Source of the DNA: Lineus longissimus
Lineage: Eukaryota > Nemertea > Pilidiophora > Heteronemertea > Lineidae
Direction of reading: 5' to 3'
Length of the DNA stretch: 60,000 nt
NCBI RefSeq assembly: GCF_910592395.1
Contig: NC_088320.1
Coordinates: 5,334,001-5,394,000, forward strand
The position numbers and the translations under genes are program-made. This document shows positions 11,281 to 25,200 of the stretch, piece after piece. The notes under the pieces were generated by a model. That model saw only the letters and a program-made list of their open reading frames with translations. It was not told where the DNA came from and did no database searches. Each line of letters starts with the position of its first letter. Within the stretch, counting starts at the first letter, position 1.

Positions 11281-11689
11281 ATTAAAGAATCAGTAATTTT
11301 GTAGTCGTCATATCTTATTCCCTGATCCATTCATTTTCACTCTTTGATCTTATTTCTACAAAATAAGTACATAAAACTTAATCCTTTCTCTGCCCTAATT
11401 ATCAACAAAGTCCTAGCCTTTTGTTATTCAAATTATCCCGATAAGCGTCCACTGCACAATAGAACCAATACAAGACTATTTACTCCAACATGCAGTATTT
11501 GTAAAACATTCACCTTATAAAACTACTAAATTTAGGTGACTCAGAGCCCAAAATGTAAAATAAATGAAGAGAAAGCCTCCCTAAAACAAAAAGTGACACC
11601 ACCAATTAGTCAATAGTGTTAATTGACGTTAATTAGCCGTATAAAAACGGTGTTTATGATAGGAAAGTTAACAACATTGACTGAGTGTG

Positions 11690-11888
11690 ATTGTTTGGTA
11701 TGGTTCGTGACGTCACAAATGAACGCATGCGACCTCGAAAAACCGGGCAGATTTTATACACCGATTTATAAGACTCGGAGAAATCGTGGATAAACTGTGT
11801 TTATTATGCTTTATCCACCCTAAAACTGCCATCAAACTGCAGAGAGGGCTTCTGAAGACTGCCAGGCGTTAGGGGATCACAAATTCAC
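11690..11888 (+). promoter_or_regulatory. Probable BAZ2 promoter and noncoding first exon
   Basis: A perfect palindromic CRE (TGACGTCA, 11708-11715) is followed by the NRF1-type palindrome CGCATGCG (11724-11731) and a TATA-like ATTTTATA near 11750. A consensus donor, TTCAC|GTGAGTGA, ends a likely untranslated exon at 11888. The first coding exon at 22195 opens with an acceptor and 13 nt of leader before its ATG, so an upstream noncoding exon is required. This is the best candidate, but the start site is not determined. Confidence 0.45.
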
Positions 11889-14800
11889 GTGAGTGATTAG
11901 AAGTGTTTTTGATGAAGATTCATTCAAAATATTGAAATTATGTTACTGTGTTCACTGCATACTTTGTTGTGTTCCTGGAGCTTTTATGCAGATTCTCAAC
12001 ACTTGCTATCTTGCTTGCGCGGGGGCCAAATTTGACCAGAAAAACGTGCAATTTATGAAAAAATGACAATTGCATAATAAAATTAACACTCTCGTGCCGC
12101 AGTGTGCAAAGTTTGGGGATTCCCCGACCTCATTTCGGCCTGCAATTTGAAGAAATTGTCCGTGATATTTGCCAGCGATCCTCACGTTATTGACTATATC
12201 CTTCCACCGACAACAGCCATTTTTATCACCAGACAGAGTTTAGTGGGGCTATCCGTTATGTGTTATAAAATCACCAACTGGTAGTACAATTCTGCATTTT
12301 TTTCATTCATAAAATGTCCCAACACTAGTATATGGCAACATTGTTGCTTGATAATCACTTGTCAAAACTAAAGCCAGTGAACTGCAAAGGATGCTTTCCC
12401 AAAATTTTGTATCCACTATCAAAATAAAATGGTCTCTTACAAAGGATCTGCTAAATGGAGGTCATGAGTGTTAGTAATTTCTGTATTGAGGGGCAAAGAT
12501 TTTGAAAAGCAGATTTTATGGTCTTAATTGATTTTTGTGAGCAACGTATGTGATCGTTGGTGATTACTCAATCTGCTCAGGTGGCTTGGACCCATTTTCT
12601 TTGAATGTCATCCTCCGTGTGTCAGTAGAATTAATGGTGAATAACATTATCTCCCTGCTCCGGTGAAATCAATTGCTGTCGTTGGTGGCACCATATAATT
12701 TATTCTAGATGTGTTGCAGGTTTTACAGACCTTGGTTTTGCGATAATATTCTTGTGGGTGATGGCAAAAACTCATTACTTCAGAGTTTTTGGTGACGGGT
12801 AATAAATAAAACTATTTTGGCATCTTGTCAAACCGTTTAGTGCAATCCTTATTCCCTTGCTGCGGGAACCAAACTGAGTATGATAAGACAATGGTGGGTT
12901 GCATCTTCAGAACGTTTTTTTGTTAGATATTTATACATGTACATTGTTACTGAATACTGTAACTCTGTTAAAGTAAGCCCCTGACTGTTGGTTAGCAAAG
13001 ATTTTGACCCATATGATGAATATAATATCGTCATGTATCTCTGTAGCTTAGAGTAACCAGACTAGTGTATCCACATAGGTGACTGTCCATGCTGCTGTCT
13101 ATTCTCCCTAATCCTTATCAGAGCCTTCCACTCCTTCCACTTGGTATCTGGTAACATTCAGTGGAGTGCAAACAAAAAAGAATTTGTGATTAAACGACTG
13201 TGTACATGTATCAGGTGTTCTAGGATTTGATGCCAAAGGGAAGGGAAAGAACATGTACTGTGCATGTATTTACAGAGATCACTTTCTCACAACTCATTCT
13301 CCCTCAGTCATGGGAGTGACCAATGACACCTCTTGGTATGGCTATGATTTTGTCTCACCGACTTCTTTCATCTCTTTGAAAAGTTTGATGATCTTGAACG
13401 GACAATGCGTCCCTCACTGGCTGTGAAGTTGTGGCCCAACCTTGAACTGTTCTTGTGTGTGTTCAGTGGTCCATGCCTCCTGTAACTTTCTCCTGTCTTC
13501 AGTTGAGCACAAAATTGATTGAAGAGTGCCAGTGCCCTGGGGCAAAGACAAAGTTTTGTTGTCCTTTGCAGATTCTTCATGGTCCATTCTTCAAGTCCAT
13601 CTCGGACAGCCCTAAATCCTGGAATCTGATCCCCCTTTTTTTCCTTGAGGAGGGGTATCAATGCACAACCACGACAGATCAGCATGTTCATACTGTGGTA
13701 CCTGGTCACTTCTGGCAAGTCTGACAGTCAAGGGGGTCACCACTGTAGAAACTCGTTTATTAACCTCCAGGTGGCAGCATTGTTTTCTGAAGCCTTGGCT
13801 GAGGCTTAGGACTTGCACAATATTGTCAATGGTAGCAGCTGAGGACTAATATAGGCTGATGGGGGCATTTGAATTGATTTTGAAACCAGTAAACTTGATT
13901 GGGTCAAATATGCTGGGGGGGGGGGGATTGCCATAAACTTCACAGTTTTGTGTCTTCGAACTCCTTTATTTTCTTTCATTCCAGCAGGTTGGCAATTCTG
14001 CAATCTACTGAGTAAAGTATGACAGCGCTCACTTCAGGCCTGTACTGTAGTGTTTATATTGAAAAATGTCTGTGTTGACTACATACTTTAGGCATATCTT
14101 ATAAATGTCATGTATGGGATGATATGGCTGGGAATTTATGCACGGTTCTGGAGTGTATACAATGTATACAGTCACTGCATGAATAAATTACAAGTTACAG
14201 AGTTGACATATAGAATTCAGAATGCTTTAGGGTGAATAAATACTTCAGATGCATAATTTGATTCAAAAGTCCGCTGGAAAGAATATGCTGAAATATTTAT
14301 CCTAATTCCTATGCTGGTGTTGTTGATCAGTCAAGTGTTCTGCTGGATTTTGAATTGTACAGTCGCAATCACATTTGGCATCACTAAATTCACATATTTT
14401 ATGCGCCATGTACATACAACCTACACTCAACCTTCACACAACCTCCCTCCTGTGATAGACACCTTAAGTTAGCGCCCTGAAGCATTGTCTTTGTAGACCT
14501 ACCTCATCCTCCCCTCTCCCCTTCCCCCTCCACAAAATAAATACCACAATCCCCCTGACCTGCTCTTCTGAAATCTGTTGCCATAAGCAGTGATTTGCAC
14601 TAATTCCTCCCAACCCCAAACTACTTGAGCTCCATTGAGACTCCCCCTGTTAAAAACCACAACTCCACTTCTGATTTTTGTCACATATACCACAGTCCTT
14701 TCCCATTACTCAAAACCAAGCTGCAGAAAACCCCTCCCTAAACCTTTACTCAATAAAATTGTATGCGGAAAATACCACGTTAAAACAATCTCAGAATCCA

Positions 14801-17800
14801 TTAATTTTGAATCTTGACCACCGGATCACAATTAACTCACTCCCCATTGTCCATGCTACATCCCTCCACATTTCCCTAGATACAATCAACTTTGGTTTCA
14901 TGCTAAATCATAAAGGAATTATCCCTTCACCCACATCACAAACTCAGCTATATCAATTGTCATCCTCTTTAGTAAAAAACCAAGCTGCAATAAAACCGCT
15001 GCATGAAATGACTTGTTCACCCTGCTGCTGGCCTTGGACACCTTTTTGCTTTGTGTGCTGGAAAAAAAATCAAATCTTCTATGACACAAAACGTGTAGAT
15101 TCCTTTATGAATGCTGACCTCCCGACCACATAAATGGTTTCCTACAACAAATCATCTGGCCTCTCATCTGATTCCATGCACAAGTCCATACTTAGTACTC
15201 CCCCAGTGTCCATACACCGTCCATGCACAATGCCCCAAATACAATCAATTCATCCATATGAATAAACACCGCAGCTAAGTAAAACATGAGTGCGCACGTC
15301 GCCCTACCATCCATCCACGGCGGGCAGTCGCGTTGGATATTATCGGAGAGTCGGGTATTAAAGTGTTTGTATGAAGACGATTCATTGTGTAGAATCCTCG
15401 TCTCGTTATGAGCTCGGGAAGTCGAATCACACCTATCCAATCAAAAATCACATATTTCTACTGGAAATTTTTAGAAAATTTCATCAGGAATTCTACCCTA
15501 AGTGACTAGACCCCATGTAGACGATGTTTCCGATCCCAGGCTTAGGGTACGTACTGATTTTGTGCCTATTTTCCGTCCGTACCCCCGATGTTTTTCCTAG
15601 CGTTGATCATTGGTATATGTTAATATGACAGTTCCTAATTGATGCGATGTTGTGTTGCCCAATGTCGCAGGTTGTGAGGCAGTGCCGGTAGATGTCACAA
15701 TGCTACCAGTTACCAGGCTATTTTTTGAAAATCTCAGACAGTAGGCTGTACATTTGGCAACAGTTACATCCTACATTTGTTCAAATATTCATTGTCTTTG
15801 GGTGGCTTTGGCTTTGAATTGAACAAAAATATCTTTTTAAAAATTGATTGTTCTTCTGATGTGAAAGATCGGGTTGCAGGTCTGAGATGGAGTCATCTTA
15901 GTTCTGGCTAATTGGCCTTATCCAGCTGACGAAATAATGGTGTGCATGCAATCATGGATATTGGAGTGTTTCCTCAAATGTCCATCTTGTTACGTTAAAT
16001 GAAAAATCTGATTTTGGGTCCAGAATGTACTTTCAGTAATGTATGTCTGGCCAAAGGTGGACCATATTTGATCGCAGTCCAAGTCTCCTAATTCTTTCAA
16101 TAAAGAGTCTGATGTTTTCTCTGTTGGGTGCCAAAAATTTGAAAGCCTGGCTTTTTTAAAATTCTCTGCAATATTCAGATGGTCCTTCAGTCTTGAGTGG
16201 TGGGGCATAAGAATAACCCCTTTCATACTTTTTGTAATTGTATTATCACCCTCAGGTGTTGGGTCCTTGCTACTCAATCTGCATTAGGAATTGTAATCAC
16301 AATAAAACAATGATCTAACATTGTATAAGACTAGTTGTGATATCCATTCAACATCTTCTCCATTGAAAAGTTTCTTTCCCTGAATAATCGTAGTTAGGTC
16401 CAGTTATGCATACATGTAGTTGTCCATCCCTGTAACATTTGTAGTCTCTATTTAAGGATTCCCTCTTTATCAATGATACTAATTTCATAACCAAACTGGT
16501 TGTTTCCATTCAATTTTATCTCTCTTATCATGACAGCTCTCCATTAGGGACAACAGTTGTCAGTCCCCATGATGTCCTCACAGTCCTTTCTGGACTCCTG
16601 ACCATGAAGCGTGGACGCGAATCCTTTCTGAGGCATTTAGTTAATACTCCTGACCCAGTGGTCGTGGATTCAAATCCCTTCTGAGGCATTTTAGTTCTTT
16701 CTGTTGCAACTGAAGCTGACTTGAGCGCTTGGTACATTCTCCTAACATGTCCTGAAGACCCTGGGATGACGAGGTGCTTTTCTTTATTTTGTGAATCTAT
16801 GTTCATTGTGAAATCTGCAAAAGTAAAAAACACCAGATCATTTTGCGGTTAACAGAAACGTGTTCAGTAGGATAGACAATGATTAAACGATACCAGGTTG
16901 TCTGGTGATCATGATGTCATCTTCTTAGCCATGGTTTCTATTCTTAGTAATTGGATGAAGCAATCTTAGATTTGTGAATCTAGAGTACAAGAAGTGCTTA
17001 CCTATTGCCTTTTTACCAACTGTAAGTCAAAACTGGATCCACACTAGTCATTAGCAGCAACATAAAACAAATTCTAATGAACCAAAATATCAGACAGTCA
17101 TATTGACATTGTGAGTAATTAAAACATACACAGATGCAGATCTTGGAGGCTGAGAGGCATTATTTGCCCAAGATTTAATTTATGCAGTTTCGGAGAGAAG
17201 AATATGACAACTATCGCTTGGGGCTTTTGTGTTTTCTGAGATGGAACCCTTTCTTTGTGGTAGTGTACTGCCATGCCCGCGCACAGCGGGGATAAGATGT
17301 TAAATTGCCTTTGTGGGGCTGTCTCCATCAGTTTTCAAAGTGTCAAAAATATAATAAATCGAAACGAAGAGTTCATTCTGTTAGCAACCCACTCCCCTCC
17401 CCTTCTTCCTGAACAGAAAACTCAACAGCCCTTACCTTATAAGTTATCTTGCTTTTTTGAAAATTTATTGAAAAAATGGACGAGCTCGATCAGGACAGGT
17501 CCTGGTAAAAATATAAAATCTTTGCCAAAGTATGAGTAGTGTACCCCCAATGCCCCATGTAAATCTGTGCCTGCCTGTGACACACAACGCTAGAACAAAA
17601 TGGCTGATCTCAGGAAGTGATCAATTTATCCAATTGCTGCAAGAATAGCGGCAACTCTTCGTTTTGCAATAAAACGTCCATTGAATACATGTACCTGACT
17701 CCAATCGTTGCCAAGGCAGCTAATGTCATGAGAGAAAAAGAGTCGGCAAATTATATAGATTTCAAGCGGGATGCGTTTGTGCGCTGACTGGTAGGTGTGA

Positions 17801-20800
17801 TTTTTTTATGTCTCAAGGAAGGGAATATATAGTGCTTGAGAAACTGGTGGTCGGAGAATGGTACAAGGGAACTGGAACCCTGGTTTCTGATTTATCACGT
17901 CAATGAAAACACCGGATGAGATCTGATCGAATCCGAATGCAGGAGACATAGTTAAAAGGCAGTTGGATTGTTGCGGAAAACATATTCCTGACTGAAAGAC
18001 CTCAGTGGATGATGCTTCCTCTAAAATTTGGAAGGGGTGTCCCCCGTCTGATATCTTGAAGCCTTAGTATTTCAAAAGGCAATGTTTGGATGGTAAACTG
18101 ATAACCCCCCGAGACATTATTTTTTGTCTTATCGGCTTCAACCCAATTTAAGAATTTGAAAATTCCCTATAGTGTTAACAAGAACTAAATATATAAATTT
18201 CAACAATGTTGTTGTCGGGGCAGATATATACATACTTTAAATGCGAAGTTTCCGTGAGTATGCATGCATAATAACTATACATTAACATTGTGTTTAACTG
18301 CATTTCTGTTTTCCTGAACCATCGGTTAACACAAACGGCTTGCCTGTTTAAACGCAAGATACTCCTCTTGTATATTATCGACGAGGACTCGAGGCAAGAT
18401 ATCTTGACAGTGAAATTTTAGACCCATCCTAGATTTCCATTGTTTTATGGATCTTTGCTCCGCTAATTAGTAGCTGTGTTTGGTTGCTAGTAAATGAGAT
18501 ACTCCTCATTAAAAACATCACTCATTTCAGTGATTGGCATTGATCAGTGGCAGATTTATTCTGTAAAAGTTGCTGACAGGAGCTTGAATGACAAATTTAG
18601 ATCACAAAAACTGCAATAAACAGCACAAGAATAGAATGTTGCTGTAGGGTACCTGAAATTCGTTAGCCATTTTCAAAATCCTCTCGCAACACAACAAAAA
18701 TCAATTAGAAGAGTATAAATTTGAGCGTATGCTACATATGGTGTAAGCAGGGGAATGTCCTCTTGGCCACTTAAATCCTATGGCCAAGTTTTTCCATTAA
18801 AACCAACATCTCCTGCCTCGTCTGTAAATGAAGCCGCCATTAAATGACATTGCCGATGCAGGAGAATCCATCGCATTTCAAAAGAAATCAAATAGATGTG
18901 CATATTTTATAAAACGCACTCAGCATAACAGAACACAAAGTCGATATCTGTCACATCCTCAGCGCCACGGCAACTGAAATCTACGTATGACAATTCATCT
19001 AATTAATACGCTGCTCCTAAGTTGATATTACATGTATAATCAACAATTTTGTTACCAGGGTTACTGCTATTCATAAAAATCTCAAGATCATAGGATATGA
19101 TGGTTTGATCTGCTGCAGTGATTGGTGCTGTGTGTACATCCTGCGTTTCAAATAGATATTGCCGTTACGTAGGAGGTGGGGTTTGTAGAACTTGTGTCGC
19201 TGGTGTAGCTTACTGATTTCTTTAGATGTGACTGGATAAGATGATACCAATGGTAGATCCATCTTGACCACCAGGGTTTTTGCATCTTATCGAGTTTTGA
19301 TATACCCTGGATTCCAGATGCGTTTCAGGGAGCAGAAAGACCATGAGGATGGGACAGATACTGGGATAAGAAAAATTTGGGGTGCGCGAGTCTGCACGAT
19401 TCAATCAATTCCAAAATTTTGGTCAGAGCGGTCATATTTGATATTTGATCTGGGCCCTCAATGGATCCTGAGATGTTATCCAAACTTTTCAAGGAAGTCT
19501 TGGACGAGCCCTGGTCAAGGAGCAGAACACAAGCTACTCAGGTGTGTCAAATGTTGGATAATGTCTTCATCTTTGGTAGAGGCATCAATTAGTAGCGGGT
19601 GTCTGTTTTATGTCTGATGCAATTGAAAGTTTGGAATGCAACAAACGCTGCACTCCCTTGAGCCCTGGGAGTGTTTCAGCCACTGCGACAACACTCCCAA
19701 CGCAGTGGACCAGCCTCATCCCTCCACGAGAAAGTATGAATATGCTGATGAAATGGACTGCCCTTGGAGTCTATTGCGCAGTGCCACTTGGTTCTTTCCT
19801 ACGTAAGGCACTTATTTCCATTAGTGTTCTGCTCCTCGGCACTGGCCTCAAATAATTCATGACCACACTTGCGACTAACCTGAACAAATAACCAGTGCAT
19901 ATGTCACAACCAGCTATCAGTTGGTATCGGGTATAAAATGTCATTAAAACCAACACAAATGGTATTCAGGTCTATGCAAGTGTAGATTTATATATATTAG
20001 AAGCATAATTTTACTAGACAATAGATCACTGCATTCTGGTATGGCATTCTTTGAGTGTACTGAAATATTTATGTAAATTCGTTTGACGGAGTCGCAACAT
20101 GTATGCCCATTATAGTCATCTCGGTTAGAATATGACATCTGATTTTGATAATGGGAATTTACTCATTGCGTTGTATTACTTGTGTTGGGATACAGTTGTT
20201 CTGAGGTTTGTCTTGCAGAATGGCCATGTTTGTTTGTTGAATGAGATGTTCTTTCGATTCACCTGAGGTCAAATTGAATGAATTGTATGTGATCTCTTTT
20301 GGAAGTACCTGACCTTGCATGTCAGGACCGAAGTAGATATTGTAAACTAAAATGTTAAAGAACATTGCATGATGTTGTAAATGACATCAAGTATAGATAT
20401 AAGAGGAATATAAATCCATAAGCAGAACAGGCCCCTATTGAATATTCCACTGTGTCACTAATGCAGCATGATTATCATGTTGTCCTGAATTAGGACAAAT
20501 TTTCATATCATTGCTTGTCTTCCAATTATTGTCAATGTGTATCCTCTGTTGATGTTTTGACACAGATTATGTGCTTGGTTAATGTGCGAGATCTTTCCTA
20601 TTCATAATTCTGTTAGTATTTGAGAAACAGGATCATGCTAAGTTTGTTTTTTTGAGCTTCTTGGTGAGGATGTATCTCATGATCCGGTATCAAAGAAATA
20701 AAGTGTTACCCCCTTATCTTCAAACTGGAAGTGTTCAGGTTACAGAGCCCGATGCAGATGACCCTGTAGCTACAGGAAAGATTGGGTTTATGAATGGAGA

Positions 20801-22194
20801 CTGCTGATAATCTGTAGTCTGGACCGTCTGTGAGGAAGACCAAATCAGTCGGGATTTTGGGCTTTTAAATCTTGCAAATGATATGGTGTTTGAATAGGGT
20901 TTTGAAATGGGGCAATGGGTAGAACATGGCTTGTTTCACAGGCTTGAATAGGGAGATAGACCAGTATAGTTAGGGGATGGACTTTCAATTCGACCAGGTT
21001 GAATGGGGGGAATTTAGCGGTGTCATTTGTAGTAGGAGGCAATGCTGCATTCATTGTGAGGGGAAGACACATTCCATTGGCATGTTTGGATTGAGAATAG
21101 CGTACTGAAGTAAAAGGGGTGAACATTGCTCAAATTACAAAGAACCCTGCACGTTTTTGCATTTCTGAGATGACTGAGCGATACATGTACTTTAGTGACT
21201 GATAACCACACTCGGAAAGTACACAAATCTGCAAATATAGTTAACCACTACCCAAACCTTTGTTTCTTCTTCAAGGCAACTTTCTAAGAAATACGCAATG
21301 TAATTGAATCTCTTTGTACCCACACTTCAAGGTTTTTATGATGATAGAAGACTGTACAGCACCCGTAGTTTTGGTGTTGGAAGTAAATCTAAAGCGTTGA
21401 TGTCTTGAGTGGCCTCCAGGACCCTACACACCCCAGTCACAGATGTGTTAAAATGATGTATGCTCTCTCCCTATTCAAACCCTACCACTTATCGCCAAGG
21501 TCTACACAGTCTACACTCGCACCAAGATTCTAAAATTCCTTTTGTGAATCTTGCATACCCTCGGTCAGCTTCTAGCCACGATGTGTAAATTCTAGTTTGT
21601 CCTTCGCTCTATTCAAAACCCTGGGGTTTGTGGAATAGCTTGAGCGGTTCTGATTTCCTTGTTGTGTGCTGGGGGTATAGTAGCCCGGTGAAACACGTAG
21701 GGGTCAGCCAGTTTTGTTTGTGTCGCATTAGTGATCTGATGAGCAGACGCTGTAGACTCTCAATGGAAAGCGAGGTAGGATCCTTTGTCAAGACTTTCGT
21801 CACAAATTTTCCTGTCTCGTCTTGCTTTCCTCTTGAAACGTTTTGGATGTTTTCTGAGCTATTGACTGGTATTTCTGGTTGGTTTTTTTTATGAGCCTTG
21901 TGTGATTTTCTTCCATAACGATGGACATTCTTTCATTCCTCTTCTTCTGATGATGTCTACAGCTTTGTCAGTCATTGGTTTTACAGAGTTTATTCTACTC
22001 AGCGTCAAGCTCTGGGACCCCAACTTAGTCCAACTTCTTTTGACTTTCCTATCCCATTGCCGTGATCAACTGAGAGCACTTGGGTTTTTCTCTCAGTAAC
22101 TTCTACACCATGTTTAACCCCATCCTGTTAAAGTGCCTACAGACAAGTGCAATTTAAAACTGCATACTCACCTTTTGTTGCTTTCTTCTTGCAG
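11889..22194 (+). other. BAZ2 intron 1 (about 10.3 kb)
   Basis: Long AT-rich intron if the first exon is placed correctly. No convincing coding exon was found. A C/A-rich strand-biased stretch lies at about 14400-15260. A SINE-like piece with a good B-box (GATTCAAATCC) is near 16668. Several open frames over 80 codons lack recognisable protein features. Confidence 0.5.
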
Positions 22195-22280
22195 GGCAGT
22201 TACTGCCATGGAGCGTGGCGATCGTAACTCCCACAGTCCTGGCCCGAACGTCAACTACTTCGATGGAGCTAATCTCATTG
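22195..22280 (+). CDS. BAZ2B: BAZ2 coding exon 1 (ATG at 22208)
   Basis: Acceptor GCTTTCTTCTTGCAG, 13 nt of leader, then ATG at 22208. It encodes MERGDRNSHSPGPNVNYFDG and ends ANLI (residues 1-25). Human BAZ2B also begins ME-G-R, which supports the start. Donor CATTG|GTGAGTAA, phase 1. Confidence 0.85.
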
Positions 22281-25200
22281 GTGAGTAATGTATATGTGTA
22301 CTCTACATAGTGAGCAAAGATGAAGTCTTTAGGCCTATAAGCCCAACTGGCACCTAACTGTAGTGGCACGTAAAAAAAGGGCAGGGTTAGCCCCGTCGGT
22401 AAGAGCAAAATGCAATAACTATTCTGAAAAAGACAGGGAGCACTTCTACTTGAGGAGCAGTGTGCTGCATCCATCTATTTCCATCTAAAAGAAACACTGT
22501 TAACATCCACTGAGGTGCCCGAGAACAATAAGGCAAGGTTTGCAACTCCCAGCCCCAGGTCAGGTACTGCCTGTTCAAACCACTTCCCAGTTCATAACCA
22601 GCATAGTGATTGCTTTGACTCCAGTGGATGATCATCTTTTGTGAGCATTCTAAACCCTCCTCTCCCCATGATCATACATTCCCTACCATGCACAGCAATC
22701 ACCAAGACGTTTTTTGATCGTTCAAACATCAGAGAATGCTATCGCTCCATTCCAGAGCCACGACGCATCACGGCATCATCCCCAACATAAAATTCATTAC
22801 ATATTACACAAGAAAACCTATATACGTCGACATCTATAATGGCGTTCGCTCGTTGGAAGACGAAATATGAAAAAACGTCAATGTTGTGTGCTGTGAGCTT
22901 CATTAGCTCTTGTGATAGCTGTGGTATGTCTGGTGTTAGCCTTTTCTATAGGGTAGGGGAATCATAGGTGAGGGTTTTGTTCTTCCATTTGAAATAAGAT
23001 TTCAAAATAAATTGAGGTGTTTCTGGAGTTGCAGATATTCTTAGATGATTCTTGAGACTTTTACTTCTTACATCCTACCCAAGAGTCGAGAATTCTCACC
23101 TCATCAGGCACCCATACTTTTGAAAATGCAACTGAGCAAATTCTCATACCTGCAGTAAGGCTGTGAGAAATCAGCAGATGTTTTTTAGTGACAATCGTCA
23201 TATTGTGATGTCAAATGTTGCAGCAATAGAAATCAGTCGTTTGCAGAGTGCTTTGAAAATTGTACAGTCTGTCAGAGGGCCTTGTGTGGCAAGATCACTT
23301 CTGAGGGACTTTGGCTATTTTGGCAAGTTTTGAAGATGATTTTGGGATCTTTTGGTTTTTCAAACCCCCCCCCCCCCCCCCAATAAAAAACTTTTGCAAT
23401 TTTCATATTCACATACATGTAATTCACAATCCACAAATCTTGAACACTCGCAATAGGCAAATGGTACACTCATTCTAGAGAAATGAAGTCTGATACAAAA
23501 TTGATTGAAATTGGAGCAACGATAAAAACAAGCGCATTATTGGCTTTTTGTATATTATCCAAAAATATCCTATTCTAATGCATTTTATGTCGAATAATAA
23601 TTTCATTGTGATCCATTGTTCCTGCTGTTGGTTTAGCAATGCCAGTATGCAGAATTGATTATCAAACCTTATGGAATGTTGAAAACTTTGAAATGAATTC
23701 AGCAGAGATGTTTTTTTCCAGCATTTTATCATACTATGCATTTCACATTGATATAAAATGTTTTTCTTGGGCGCTTGATCTGCTGCTGAAATATGATATC
23801 TCTAAAACATGTCGAACACCAACCACCATGGTAAAGGGTTGATGGGCTGTGGTGAACTACGCAGTCGCATTCACAGCTACACATATCCCACTTCTGTCAA
23901 AACAGAACATCATATTCCCCCTGCCTCCAATCAATTTAGGGTCATTATAAATATAAGGTTAGAGGTTGTGGATACATGCCCTAGCCTTCTTAGCCCTCCA
24001 GAATAGTTACCAAAGGCGAATGGTTTATTATTACATGTATCGGGGGCTATGAGCAATCGTCAGCAGCCACTGCAGCCAAAACGCACAAAAACATTAAATT
24101 CATATCCACTCCCTCCGCCTCCAATCAATTCTATATTGTAGCATAAACAGTACCTAGAGATGACAAGATGGCCGCCCGGTTACGGTTGCCGTAACGATCA
24201 ACCTCCTTGTCAGGATGTCATGATAGATCGTCCGCGCGATGTATTCGTTGGATAGAATTAGCTTGCCGAGAGAGATCTCCTCTTTGACTGATCTGCTATT
24301 TCAATACTGACGGCTCCCTGGCCTATTGAATACAGAATAATGTCGTTTAGCTCCGTGCATTAGATACTGAGGCTGCGGAGTGCTGTCTTCCTGTAACGGC
24401 TGTGGTCTATGGTTGGCTATCTTGTCCAGCAGTGGGATCAGTTTATTTGTTAACCTCAATCCTCTGGCCTTTACCAGTTGAGTTTCTCAACGTAGTCAAC
24501 TTGACTCTTTACTGACTTGGGTAGTCTACCGTAGATCACATTTTCGCGTAATTTGAGGTGATGGGGACTCAAGCAGATCACATCTAAAACAAATCAAGAT
24601 AGACTCGAAGCAGATGACCCCCCCCCCCAACAATTGAGATGTGGATGAGCTTTTACATTAAAAATCTGCAGTAACCAGTATATATTTCACTTTATAAGCC
24701 CAATGTCCCAAATACTACATTTATGGCCAAAAAACTATTTCATTAAAACATCACACCACAATTTTCTCAAACTGTCTATATCCCCATTAGCTTCATGCGC
24801 ACCCATGAAAGCCCTCGCGACAACTTCAGGCAATTTCAAAAGCAGCACAAAGAAACTAATTCTCTTCCTCCATTTATTTTCAATCGTCATTGTTATAAAC
24901 CGACAAAGGGTCGAGAAAATGTCAGCCTGGGCACAGAGGTTTCCATTGTTGATCTAGCGCTAATCGACTTGGTGTTGCATTCTTTTCCCACTGCTGAACT
25001 TTTGTTTTGTGGCCTGGCTTATTGTGGTGGAAAAACAACGCCTGAAATATGGGAGTATGTATCATCCTGGATGCTGTGCTGCATCTTATTGACTCTGGAT
25101 GCTGTGCTGCATCTTATTGACTCTGGTTGCATTCTGTCATGATCTATACTTGTAGACTGCAGAACATGGGCAGGTTGTTATTAACTTTTTATGTTCCCTT

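Noticed and set aside
14678-15133. 151-codon plus-strand open frame in BAZ2 intron 1
   Set aside because: The sequence is C/A-biased with few stops, the peptide has no domain-like features, and no splice or promoter context supports it.
16528-16833. 101-codon minus-strand open frame
   Set aside because: It overlaps SINE-like repeat sequence with two copies of CCCTTCTGAGGCATTT-type words and has no protein features.
22387-22580. tRNA gene or SINE near 22.4 kb
   Set aside because: An A-box-like GGTTAGCCCCGTCGGTAAGAGC and a B-box-like GTTCAAACC are present, but they are 180 bp apart and no tRNA fold joins them.
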